From Mycobacterium sp. ELW1 (GTDB lineage: Bacteria; Actinomycetota; Actinomycetes; Mycobacteriales; Mycobacteriaceae): 64,000 nt of DNA. Shown one piece after another: positions 10,430 through 17,944 of this stretch; position 1 is the stretch's first letter; every line of letters begins with the position of its first letter. The DNA lies in assembly GCF_008329905.1 (NCBI RefSeq), contig NZ_CP032155.1, positions 5,828,001 to 5,892,000 on the forward strand. The letters run 5' to 3'. A model generated the notes under the pieces. That model saw only the letters and a program-made list of their open reading frames with translations, searched no databases and was not told the origin of the DNA. Both the position numbers and the translations under genes were made by a program.

Positions 10430-11674
10430 ATGCCCAGGCCGACCATGACACTGCGGGGGCGCGCCGCGCTGGCCGCCGGATCCGCCGCGCGCTGGGCTTC
10501 CCGGGCGACCGGGCGCGGTGCCGGCGCCATGATCGGCGGCCTCGTCGCGATGACGTTGGACCGCTCGATCCTGCGCCAACTCGGGAGCGGGCGGCGCACC
10601 GTCGTCGTGACCGGCACAAACGGCAAATCCACCACCACCAGGATGACCGCGGCCGCGTTGGCGACGCTGGGGCCGGTGGCGACCAACGCCGAGGGCGCCA
10701 ACATGGACGCCGGGCTGGTGGCCGCGCTCGCCGGCACCCGGGACGCGGCGCTGGCTGCCCTCGAAGTCGACGAGATGCACGTGCCGCACGTCGCTGATGC
10801 GGTGGACCCGGCGGTGATCGTGCTGCTGAATCTGTCCCGCGATCAGCTGGACCGGGTGGGTGAGATCAACCACATCGAGCGCACGCTGCGGGCCGGGTTG
10901 GCCCGTCACCCCGATGCGATCGTCGTCGCCAATTGTGACGACGTCCTGATGACCTCGGCGGCCTACGACTGTCCTCGGGTGGTGTGGGTGGCGGCGGGCG
11001 GCGGCTGGGCCAACGACTCGGTCAGCTGCCCGCGCAGCGGCGAGGTGATCGTCCGCGACGGGGTGGACTGGTACTCGACGGGTACTGATTTCAAGAGGCC
11101 CAGCCCGCAGTGGTGGTACGACGACGCCACGCTGTACGGCCCGGACGGGCTGGCGGTGCCGATGCGGCTCTCGCTGCCGGGCACGGTCAACCGCGGCAAT
11201 GCCACCCAGGCGGTGGCCGCCGCGGTGGCGCTGGGCGCCGACCCCGTTGCGGCGGTGGCCGCCGTCTCCGGGGTGGACGAGGTCGCCGGCCGCTACCAGA
11301 CCGTGCCGATGGGTGACCACACCGCGCGCATTCTGCTGGCCAAGAATCCGGCCGGATGGCAGGAGGCACTGTCGATGGTCGACAGGAGCGCCGACGGTGT
11401 GGTGATCGCGGTCAACGGTCAGGTGCCCGACGGGGAAGACCTGTCCTGGTTGTGGGACGTCAACTTCGAGCATTTCGAGGATGTGCCCGTCGTCGCCGCC
11501 GGTGAGCGGGGAACGGACCTGGCGGTGCGACTCGGGTATGCCGGTGTCAGTCATACGTTGGTGCACAACACGATTGACGCAATCTCCTCGTGTCCGAAGG
11601 GTCACGTCGAAGTCGTCGCGAACTACACGGCGTTCCTGCAGCTGACGCGGACACTCGGGAGGATGCGTGCCTGA
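10430..11674 (+). CDS. murT: Lipid II isoglutaminyl synthase, Mur ligase subunit MurT
   Basis: 414 residues. With GatD it amidates the alpha-carboxyl of D-Glu in lipid II. The Mur ligase P-loop VVVTGTNGKSTTTRM lies near residue 60. LNLSRDQLDRVGE and the C-terminal DUF1727 domain (WLWDVNFE, HNTIDAI) are typical of MurT. Of the Cys4 zinc-ribbon insertion known in other MurT proteins, only SCPRS remains where CPxC is expected, and the second pair is replaced by YSTGTDF. The stop overlaps the gatD start by 8 bp, so the two subunits are translationally coupled. Syntenic with Rv3712. Confidence 0.93.
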   Translation: MPRPTMTLRGRAALAAGSAARWASRATGRGAGAMIGGLVAMTLDRSILRQLGSGRRTVVVTGTNGKSTTTRMTAAALATLGPVATNAEGANMDAGLVAALAGTRDAALAALEVDEMHVPHVADAVDPAVIVLLNLSRDQLDRVGEINHIERTLRAGLARHPDAIVVANCDDVLMTSAAYDCPRVVWVAAGGGWANDSVSCPRSGEVIVRDGVDWYSTGTDFKRPSPQWWYDDATLYGPDGLAVPMRLSLPGTVNRGNATQAVAAAVALGADPVAAVAAVSGVDEVAGRYQTVPMGDHTARILLAKNPAGWQEALSMVDRSADGVVIAVNGQVPDGEDLSWLWDVNFEHFEDVPVVAAGERGTDLAVRLGYAGVSHTLVHNTIDAISSCPKGHVEVVANYTAFLQLTRTLGRMRA

Positions 11675-12380
11675 GACCGTACGGATCGGGCTGGTGCTGC
11701 CCGACGTGATGGGCACCTATGGTGACGGCGGCAATGCCGTCGTGCTCCGAAAGCGATTGCAGCTACGCGGAATTCCGGCCGAGATCGTCGAGATCACGCT
11801 GGCCGACCCGGTGCCCGACTCGCTGGACCTTTACACCCTCGGCGGCGCCGAGGACTATGCACAGCGACTTGCCACCAAACACCTTCTGACGCATCAGGGT
11901 TTGCAGCGGGCGGCCGCCCGCGGCGCTCCCGTGCTGGCAATCTGCGCGGCGATCCAGGTGCTGGGGCATTGGTATGAGACCTCGGCCGGCGAGCGGGTCG
12001 AGGGGGTTGGCCTGCTGGATGTGACGACTTCACCGCAGGAGAAGCGCACGATCGGCGAGGTGGTGTCCACGCCGCTGGTCGACGGGTTGACGCAGCCGCT
12101 GACGGGTTTCGAAAACCACCGCGGTGGAACGGTTTTGGGTCCTGACGCTCTGCCGCTGGCGACGGTCGTCAAAGGCGCGGGAAACCGCGAGGGCGACGGA
12201 TACGACGGCGCCGTGCAGGGCAGTGTGGTCGCGACCTACCTGCACGGGCCATGCCTGGCCCGCAATCCCGAGCTGGCCGATCTGCTGCTGTCGCGGGTGG
12301 TCGGACCGCTGGAGCCCCTCGAGTTGCCAGAGGTCGAGCAGCTGCGCCGCGAGCGGCTGGCCGCCCCCCGCCGGATGTAA
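11667..12380 (+). CDS. gatD: Lipid II isoglutaminyl synthase, glutamine amidotransferase subunit GatD
   Basis: 237 residues, a class-I-like (CobB/CobQ-type) amidotransferase. It hydrolyses glutamine and supplies ammonia to MurT. The nucleophile Cys93 sits in VLAICAAIQ and the catalytic His193 in TYLHGP, the spacing expected for the family. No synthetase domain is present, so it depends on the partner MurT, whose gene overlaps it. Syntenic with Rv3713. The gene ends 13 bp before the left 63-bp inverted repeat of the DUF559 cassette. Confidence 0.93.
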   Translation: MPETVRIGLVLPDVMGTYGDGGNAVVLRKRLQLRGIPAEIVEITLADPVPDSLDLYTLGGAEDYAQRLATKHLLTHQGLQRAAARGAPVLAICAAIQVLGHWYETSAGERVEGVGLLDVTTSPQEKRTIGEVVSTPLVDGLTQPLTGFENHRGGTVLGPDALPLATVVKGAGNREGDGYDGAVQGSVVATYLHGPCLARNPELADLLLSRVVGPLEPLELPEVEQLRRERLAAPRRM

Positions 12381-12393
12381 TCCCTTTTTTTGG

Positions 12394-12456
12394 CGCCCAA
12401 ACCGACATTACGCAGCGAAAGTGCGAGTAGATCGCGTCATTTCGTCGATCTCGGCG
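12394..12456 (-). repeat. Left copy of 63-bp inverted repeat flanking DUF559 gene
   Basis: This 63-base segment is the reverse complement of 13321-13383 with 7 mismatches (56 of 63 identical, counted by eye). It includes the last ~16 codons and stop of the DUF559 gene plus 14 bases beyond it (CGCCCAAACCGACA). Similarity stops sharply at both ends of the segment. Confidence 0.85.
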
Positions 12457-13289
12457 CCGCCACGGCGAAGATATGCTTCCTTCGCGCGCCATAGAACCTC
12501 GGCAGGCCTGTCTTCGGCGATGACGCGAATGACTTCCCACCCGAGCCGCTCCAACATCGGTATACGACGGATATCTCGCACGTATTGGCGCCTGTCGCTG
12601 CGGTGTTGGTCGCCGTCGTACTCGAAAGCCAGCTTGAGCGCGCGGTAGCCCATGTCCAGGTATGCAATGGGGACTCCGCCGTCGAGCACCGGAATTTGCG
12701 TTTCGGGTGCCGGCAGTCCGCCGTCGATCAGCAGGAGACGAAGCCAGCTTTCTTTTGGCGATGCGGCTCCGGCGTCGATCAACGGCAGGAGTTCGCGCAG
12801 TTGCCGGACGCCTCTAACCGGGCCATAGCGCTCCATGATCAGCTCGACACTCTCGGAACAGATTGGTGCCACACGCATTAACGCGTCCAGCCGCGCGAGC
12901 GCCGTCGCGCGTTTCTGATATCGACCCAGGTCGAAGGCGGTGCGCGCGATGGTCGTCACCGGCAAACCATCCACGGTCGTGACTTCGTCGTCGCTCACAC
13001 GATCCATTCGGACTGTCAGCCCGGGTTGTCGTCGTCGTTCGCCCACGAGCACTTCGATCACTACGTCGTCGTCGACCCATTGAGCGCCATGCAATGCCGA
13101 GGCGGCGACGCCACCGATTACACCCGTTCGGTCGGTATACAGCCACGCGCCGAGCGCGCGGTCGCACACGGATGGCGTGGCGTACTTCGGGATGTAGACG
13201 CCTCGATACATCTGCCGGTACCAACGCTGCAGATCGTGGCGGGAGCGGCCACCGGCCAGCCATTCCCTGCCCAGAAATACTTCAGTCAT
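12408..13289 (-). CDS. DUF559 endonuclease-like protein with AbiEi-type N-terminal domain
   Basis: 293 residues. The N-terminal ~75 residues resemble the AbiEi winged-helix domain (YRQMYRGVYIPK, GVIGGVAASALHG). The C-terminal ~100 residues are a DUF559/Vsr-like nuclease fold with EYDGDQH and RRIPMLERLGWEVIRV, the usual PD-(D/E)xK-type core. The family is abundant in mycobacteria and uncharacterised; nicking or homing-type activity is only a guess. The gene is bracketed by 63-bp imperfect inverted repeats, the left one covering its own C-terminal codons. By eye its GC content is lower than that of neighbouring genes, consistent with transfer. It lies between gatD and an EAL gene, in an otherwise conserved peptidoglycan/recR neighbourhood. 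Confidence 0.85.
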   Translation of the reverse strand: MTEVFLGREWLAGGRSRHDLQRWYRQMYRGVYIPKYATPSVCDRALGAWLYTDRTGVIGGVAASALHGAQWVDDDVVIEVLVGERRRQPGLTVRMDRVSDDEVTTVDGLPVTTIARTAFDLGRYQKRATALARLDALMRVAPICSESVELIMERYGPVRGVRQLRELLPLIDAGAASPKESWLRLLLIDGGLPAPETQIPVLDGGVPIAYLDMGYRALKLAFEYDGDQHRSDRRQYVRDIRRIPMLERLGWEVIRVIAEDRPAEVLWRAKEAYLRRGGAEIDEMTRSTRTFAA

Positions 13290-13320
13290 GTCGGCATCGT
13301 CGCTGCGGGGTCCGACAACT

Positions 13321-13383
13321 CGCCGAGATCGACGAAATGTTGCGATCTACTCGCACTTCTTCTGCGAAGTGTCGGTTTGGGCG
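13321..13383 (+). repeat. Right copy of 63-bp inverted repeat flanking DUF559 gene
   Basis: Inverted partner of 12394-12456. Read on the plus strand it would encode AEIDEMLRSTRTSSAKC, close to the DUF559 protein C-terminus AEIDEMTRSTRTFAA, but the stop codon has become GCG AAG. It therefore looks like the preserved 3' end of a second DUF559-type gene in opposite orientation, or a functional terminal repeat. It ends 1 bp before the stop codon of the EAL gene. Confidence 0.85.
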
Positions 13384-13384
13384 A

Positions 13385-14158
13385 TCAGGCGGCCGCGCCC
13401 ACTTCGGGATTGACGTCGGCGACACTTTCGAATGTCGGCCGGGCGATGTAGTAGCCCTGGAATAGATGCACACCCAGGTCTTGCAGGCACTCCATCTCTT
13501 CACGGCTTTCGATCCCCTCCGCGATGAGCCCGATCCCCAGATCGTCGCTCATCTGGACGATGCCCTTGCAGATGGCCCTGCGCGCCTTGTCCTGGTCGAC
13601 GTCCCGGACCAGACCCATATCGATCTTGACCAGGTCGGGCTGCAGATCCGCCAACAGGTTGAGTCCGGCATGCCCGGCGCCGAAATCGTCGATGGCGACG
13701 GTGAATCCGCGCTGCCGGTAGTCGGCCACGATCGCCTGCAGATGCCCGAAGTCCGCGATCTTCTCCGCTTCGGTGAACTCGAAAACGATCCGGTCCGCAG
13801 GAAAGTCGTACGTCTCAGCAGCTTCCAACGTCGTTCGTATGCACAGTTCCGGGCGGTAGACGGCGTTCGGCATGAAATTGACGTTGAGGTAGGTCGAAAT
13901 CCCCAACTGGGCCGCCAATCTGATCGCCGTGACTCGGCACACCTGATCGAACCGGTACAGGTTGTGGTCGCCGACTTGAGCGAACACCGCCGACGCCGGC
14001 TCGTTGCGCACGCCGCGAACCAGCGCCTCGTGCGAGTGGACCTGCTTGGCGTCGCTGTCGAAGATCGGCTGAAAAGCCATCGAGATCTCGAATCCCAAAC
14101 CGGCACCGTCGACGCAGGCCCCGCAGTTCAGTTGGACAAAGTCGTTGGGCCTCGCCAT
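13385..14158 (-). CDS. Stand-alone EAL-domain c-di-GMP phosphodiesterase
   Basis: 257 residues, almost entirely one EAL domain (about residues 22-245) that hydrolyses c-di-GMP to pGpG. Catalytic motifs are intact: HEALVRG, YLNVNFMPN, VFEFTEAE, AIDDFGAGHAG, LVKIDMGLVR and AEGIE. No GGDEF, PAS or membrane segment is present; two Cys residues lie in the first 15 residues. The nearest mycobacterial relative I know of is the Rv1357c type of single-domain phosphodiesterase. The right inverted repeat of the DUF559 cassette abuts its stop codon, and recR follows 20 bp from its start on the same strand. Confidence 0.9.
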   Translation of the reverse strand: MARPNDFVQLNCGACVDGAGLGFEISMAFQPIFDSDAKQVHSHEALVRGVRNEPASAVFAQVGDHNLYRFDQVCRVTAIRLAAQLGISTYLNVNFMPNAVYRPELCIRTTLEAAETYDFPADRIVFEFTEAEKIADFGHLQAIVADYRQRGFTVAIDDFGAGHAGLNLLADLQPDLVKIDMGLVRDVDQDKARRAICKGIVQMSDDLGIGLIAEGIESREEMECLQDLGVHLFQGYYIARPTFESVADVNPEVGAAA

Positions 14159-14177
14159 GTAGGCGATCCTACGGAAG

Positions 14178-14789
14178 CTAAACCATCTGGCGGCGGCCGG
14201 ACAGCGCGCGGCCCAGCGTCAGCTCGTCGGCAAACTCCAGGTCGCCGCCCATCGGCAATCCCGATGCGATCCGCGACACCGTCAACCCGGGGATGTCGCG
14301 CAGAATCCGCACCAGATAGGTGGCTGTGGCCTCACCTTCGGTGTTCGGGTCGGTCGCGATGATCACCTCGGTGATGTCCACCCCGTCAATCCGTTCGCCA
14401 ATCCTGTTGAGCAGCTGGCGAATTCGAAGTTGTTCAGGCCCGATGCCGGACAGCGGGTCGAGCGCTCCGCCCAACACGTGGTAGCGCCCGCGGAACTCGC
14501 GGGTGCGTTCCACCGCCTGCACATCCTTGGGTTCCTCGACCACGCACACCAGCGCCCCGTCACGCCGCGCGTCACTGCAGATGCGGCACCGATCGGCATC
14601 GGAGACGTTGCCGCACACCTCGCAGAACTGCACCCCGTCGCGGACCCTGCCCAGCGCCGCGGTCAGCCGGTCGATGTCCGGCGGCTCCACCGACAACAGG
14701 TGGAACGCGATCCGCTGCGCACTCTTGGGACCGACGCCCGGCAGCTTGCCGAGCTCGTCGATCAAATCCTGGACGGGTCCTTCGAACAA
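14178..14789 (-). CDS. recR: Recombination mediator protein RecR
   Basis: 203 residues, standard length. Helix-hairpin-helix [20 protein letters not shown] at the N-terminus, the Cys4 zinc finger [17 protein letters not shown] (about residues 56-72) and a Toprim domain with [14 protein letters not shown]. It loads RecA at gaps as part of RecFOR. The start lies 4 bp downstream of the ybaB stop, so the two form an operon, as is usual in bacteria. Syntenic with Rv3715c. Confidence 0.97.
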   Translation of the reverse strand: MFEGPVQDLIDELGKLPGVGPKSAQRIAFHLLSVEPPDIDRLTAALGRVRDGVQFCEVCGNVSDADRCRICSDARRDGALVCVVEEPKDVQAVERTREFRGRYHVLGGALDPLSGIGPEQLRIRQLLNRIGERIDGVDITEVIIATDPNTEGEATATYLVRILRDIPGLTVSRIASGLPMGGDLEFADELTLGRALSGRRQMV

Positions 14790-14793
14790 CGCG

Positions 14794-15174
14794 TCAGGCC
14801 CCCGGAATGCCTGGGGCCTGCCCGGCCAGCGGGCCGAGGTGGGTCTGCGCCAAGATCGTGAACTGACGGGCCGAGTCGGCGAGCGCGCCGACGATCAGGT
14901 CCTGCAGCGTCTCGACGTCATCGGGGTTGACGACCTTCGGGTCGATCCGGATCCCGACGACCTCGCCGCTGCCCTTCATCGTCACCTGTACCAGACCGCC
15001 GCCGGCCTGGCCGTGCACCTCGGCGGCGGCCAGCGCGGCCTGCGCCTCCATCAGCTTCTGTTGCATCTCCTGGGCCTGCGCCAGCGCGGCCTGCAGACCG
15101 GGCATGACCTGGTCGCGCATCTGCTCCGCCTGCTCGCGAAATCCTTCGAGGTTCGGAATCTCACCGGGTTGCAT
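14794..15174 (-). CDS. YbaB/EbfC nucleoid-associated protein
   Basis: 126 residues. It has the family layout: an N-terminal coiled helix ([31 protein letters not shown]), a central beta hairpin ([25 protein letters not shown]) and a C-terminal helix ([13 protein letters not shown]). The family binds DNA as a dimer and is almost always paired with recR, as here (Rv3716c type). The start is ATG at 15174; the divergent gene ami1 begins 89 bp away. Confidence 0.94.
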   Translation of the reverse strand: MQPGEIPNLEGFREQAEQMRDQVMPGLQAALAQAQEMQQKLMEAQAALAAAEVHGQAGGGLVQVTMKGSGEVVGIRIDPKVVNPDDVETLQDLIVGALADSARQFTILAQTHLGPLAGQAPGIPGA

Positions 15175-15263
15175 GACAGTCTCCTTGCGTCTCGGTCTCG
15201 ACTTGGTTTCGCCTGCGAATTCGGGCAGTCAGTGACTTCAAGACTAGACGGCGAAGAGTTACG

Positions 15264-16037
15264 GTGACGCGCGTGCTTATGTCCGCCCGCGCTCGTGTCG
15301 TGGCCGCAGCATGCACCAGCGTCATGCTGGTTGTATCGACGGTGACCAGTCCGCTTGTCCATGCCGCGCCGACCAGCATCGCCGGGATGATCGTGTTCCT
15401 CGATCCCGGCCACAACGGGGCCAACGACGCATCGCTGACCAAACAGGTGCCGACCGGCCGGGGCGGGACCAAGGACTGCCAGACGTCGGGAACCACCACC
15501 GAGGACGGGTTCCCCGAGCACACCTTCAACTGGGACACCGTCCTGCTGGTCCGCCAGATGCTGACCCAGCTCGGCGTCCGGACAGCGATGTCCCGTGGCA
15601 ATGACAACCAGGTGGCCGCCTGCGTCGATGAACGCGCGGCGATGGCCAACGCACTCAAGCCGAACGCGATCGTGTCGATCCACGCCGACGGCGGCCCGGC
15701 CACCGGGCGCGGCTTCCACGTCAATTACTCCAGCCCGCCGTTGAATCAGGCCCAGGCCGGCCCGTCGGTGCAGCTCGCCCGCGCGATGCGCGACCAGATC
15801 CTCGCCGCGGGCATTCCGGCCGCCAACTACATCGGCTCCGACGGTCTCTACGGCCGGGCTGATCTCGCCGGGCTCAACCTCGCCGAATACCCGTCGGTGC
15901 TGGTCGAGCTCGGCAACATGAAGAACCCCGCCGACTCGGCACTGATGGAAAGCCCGGAGGGCCGCCAGAAGTACGCCGCCGCCGTCGTTCAGGGCATCGC
16001 GGCGTTCCTGGCCACCCAGCCGGCGCGCGCCAGCTAA
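15264..16037 (+). CDS. ami1: N-acetylmuramoyl-L-alanine amidase Ami1
   Basis: 257 residues, GTG start. A signal peptide (about residues 1-36, ending VHAAP) exports it to the periplasm. The amidase_3 domain carries the zinc ligands His50 (DPGH), Glu85 (GFPEH) and His140 (SIHADG) and the catalytic Glu215 (VELGN). Cys72 and Cys120 may form a disulfide. The M. tuberculosis orthologue Rv3717 cleaves the lactyl-amide bond of peptidoglycan stems and aids daughter-cell separation. It lacks a helical autoinhibitory insert, as in Rv3717. Its 3' end overlaps the convergent SRPBCC gene by 4 bp. Confidence 0.95.
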   Translation: MTRVLMSARARVVAAACTSVMLVVSTVTSPLVHAAPTSIAGMIVFLDPGHNGANDASLTKQVPTGRGGTKDCQTSGTTTEDGFPEHTFNWDTVLLVRQMLTQLGVRTAMSRGNDNQVAACVDERAAMANALKPNAIVSIHADGGPATGRGFHVNYSSPPLNQAQAGPSVQLARAMRDQILAAGIPAANYIGSDGLYGRADLAGLNLAEYPSVLVELGNMKNPADSALMESPEGRQKYAAAVVQGIAAFLATQPARAS

Positions 16038-16480
16038 GCCTTCCCGGCCTCGACGGCCTTCTTGAGGTTGCCCAGCAGTTCGTCCTGAATCCGGCGCAGG
16101 CCCAGCGGCGCGAACGTCTTCTCGAAGAACCCGCCGATACCGCCGGCCCCTGTCCACGTCGTCTTCAGCGTGACGCTGGAGCCCGGGCCGGCCGGCGCGA
16201 CGGTCCAGTTGATCACCATCGAGGAGTTCGCGTCCTTCTCGATGACGGTGTGGCCGGCAACGTCGACGACGGCCTGCACCTCGCGCACCCGCGACTTGGT
16301 GGCCTGCAGCTTCCACTTGGCGACGGTCCCCTGGCCCTTGCCGCCCTGCAGCACCTGATAGTCGCTGTACTGCGGCGAGAGGATCTTCGGGCGCACGTTC
16401 TGGTAGTCGGCGATCGCGTCGAGCACGGCGGCCGGTTCGGCGTCGATCAAGATCGAACTTGCGGCGCTGACCTGTCCCAT
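16034..16480 (-). CDS. SRPBCC (START-like) family protein
   Basis: 148 residues, a single polyketide cyclase/SRPBCC hydrophobic-ligand fold: SSILIDAEPAAVLDAIADYQNVRPKI at the start, KWKLQ and WTGAGGIGGFFE strands and a long C-terminal helix with LGNLKKAVEAGKA. No catalytic residue can be named. It is syntenic with Rv3718c. GAGGAG lies a few bases upstream of the ATG. It may bind a lipid or cofactor; the ligand is unknown. Confidence 0.88.
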   Translation of the reverse strand: MGQVSAASSILIDAEPAAVLDAIADYQNVRPKILSPQYSDYQVLQGGKGQGTVAKWKLQATKSRVREVQAVVDVAGHTVIEKDANSSMVINWTVAPAGPGSSVTLKTTWTGAGGIGGFFEKTFAPLGLRRIQDELLGNLKKAVEAGKA

Positions 16481-16570
16481 CAGGTAAAACTCCTCGGGTG
16501 ACGGCGGGTTGCAGTGTGATCCACCGGCCGTGCGGTCGCATCGGCTGTGGCTGCGGACTAGCGTAGTCGT

Positions 16571-17944
16571 GTGCCTGTATCCACAGCACTATCAGCGCAT
16601 GCCCAGGGCGTGGAGCGGCTTCTGGCCAGCTACCGCGCCATTCCTACGAACGCCCCCGTCCGTCTGGCGAAACCGACGTCCAACCTGTTCCGCGTGCGCG
16701 CCAAGAGCAACGCGCCCGGATTGGACGTCTCCGAGCTGACCAACGTGATCTCCGTCGACCAAGCGGCGAAGACCGCGGATGTCGCCGGCATGTGCACGTA
16801 TGAAGACCTGGTTGCCGCGACCCTGCCCTACGGTTTGTCCCCGCTGGTGGTTCCGCAGCTCAAGACGATCACCTTGGGCGGTGCGGTGACCGGTCTGGGG
16901 ATCGAGTCGGCGTCGTTCCGCAACGGTCTGCCGCACGAGTCCGTGATCGAGATGGACATCTTGACCGGTTCGGGTGAAGTGGTCACCGCCAGCCGTGACC
17001 AGCATCCGGACTTGTTCCGGAGCTTCCCCAATTCCTATGGCACGCTTGGCTATTCGGTGCGCCTGAAGATCGAGCTGGAACCGGTGAAGCCGTTTGTCGC
17101 CCTCAAGCACCTGCGGTTCCACTCGCTGCCGGACCTGGTTGCCGCGATGGACCGGATCATCGAGACCGGTGGATACGACGGCGCCAGGGTCGACTACCTC
17201 GACGGCGTGGTGTTCAGCGCCGACGAGAGCTATCTGTGCCTGGGCGTGCAAACTCCCACCGCCGGAGCGGTCAGTGACTACACCGGCCAGGACATCTACT
17301 ACCGCTCGATCCAGCATGACGACGGAGTCAAAGACGACCGGCTGACCATTCACGACTACCTGTGGCGCTGGGACACCGATTGGTTCTGGTGCTCGCGGGC
17401 ATTCGGCGCGCAGAACCCGAAGATCCGTCGGTGGTGGCCGCGGCGGTACCGGCGGAGCAGCTTCTACTGGAAGCTGATCGCCTACGACCAGCGGTTCAAC
17501 ATCGCCGACCGGATCGAGGCGCGGCACGGCCGTCCGCCCCTGGAGCGCGTGGTCCAGGACGTCGAGGTGCCGATCGAGCATTGCGTCGAATTCTTGGACT
17601 GGTTCTTGACCAACGTGCCCATCGAGCCGCTGTGGTTGTGCCCGCTTCGGCTGCGCGATCCGGCCGGCTGGCCGCTGTATCCACTGCGCGCCGGGCACAG
17701 CTACGTCAACATCGGGTTCTGGTCCTCGGTACCGATGGGGCCCACACCCGGCCATACGAACCGACTGATCGAAGAGCAGATCGGCAAGCTCCACGGGCAC
17801 AAGTCGCTGTACTCCGACGCCTATTACAGCCGGGAAGAGTTTGACAATCTCTACGGCGGCGAAACCTATAAGACCGTAAAAAAGACCTACGACCCTGATT
17901 CACGGCTGTTGGACCTGTATGCAAAGGCGGTGCAACGACAATGA
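16571..17944 (+). CDS. FAD-binding oxidoreductase (TmsA/Rv3719-like)
   Basis: 457 residues, GTG start. The N-terminal FAD_binding_4 (PCMH/VAO) domain (about residues 20-190) contains NVISVDQAAKTADVAGMCTYEDLVAATLPYG and TLGGAVTGLGIESASFRNGLPH. The C-terminal part resembles DWARF1/DHCR24-type reductases. It overlaps the methyltransferase start by 4 bp. Pairs of this kind (TmsA with TmsB; BfaA with BfaB) make 10-methyl fatty acids such as tuberculostearate: the methyltransferase makes the methylene, the flavoenzyme reduces it. This is probably the Rv3719/Rv3720 paralogous pair, whose lipid product is not established to my knowledge. Confidence 0.87.
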   Translation: MPVSTALSAHAQGVERLLASYRAIPTNAPVRLAKPTSNLFRVRAKSNAPGLDVSELTNVISVDQAAKTADVAGMCTYEDLVAATLPYGLSPLVVPQLKTITLGGAVTGLGIESASFRNGLPHESVIEMDILTGSGEVVTASRDQHPDLFRSFPNSYGTLGYSVRLKIELEPVKPFVALKHLRFHSLPDLVAAMDRIIETGGYDGARVDYLDGVVFSADESYLCLGVQTPTAGAVSDYTGQDIYYRSIQHDDGVKDDRLTIHDYLWRWDTDWFWCSRAFGAQNPKIRRWWPRRYRRSSFYWKLIAYDQRFNIADRIEARHGRPPLERVVQDVEVPIEHCVEFLDWFLTNVPIEPLWLCPLRLRDPAGWPLYPLRAGHSYVNIGFWSSVPMGPTPGHTNRLIEEQIGKLHGHKSLYSDAYYSREEFDNLYGGETYKTVKKTYDPDSRLLDLYAKAVQRQ

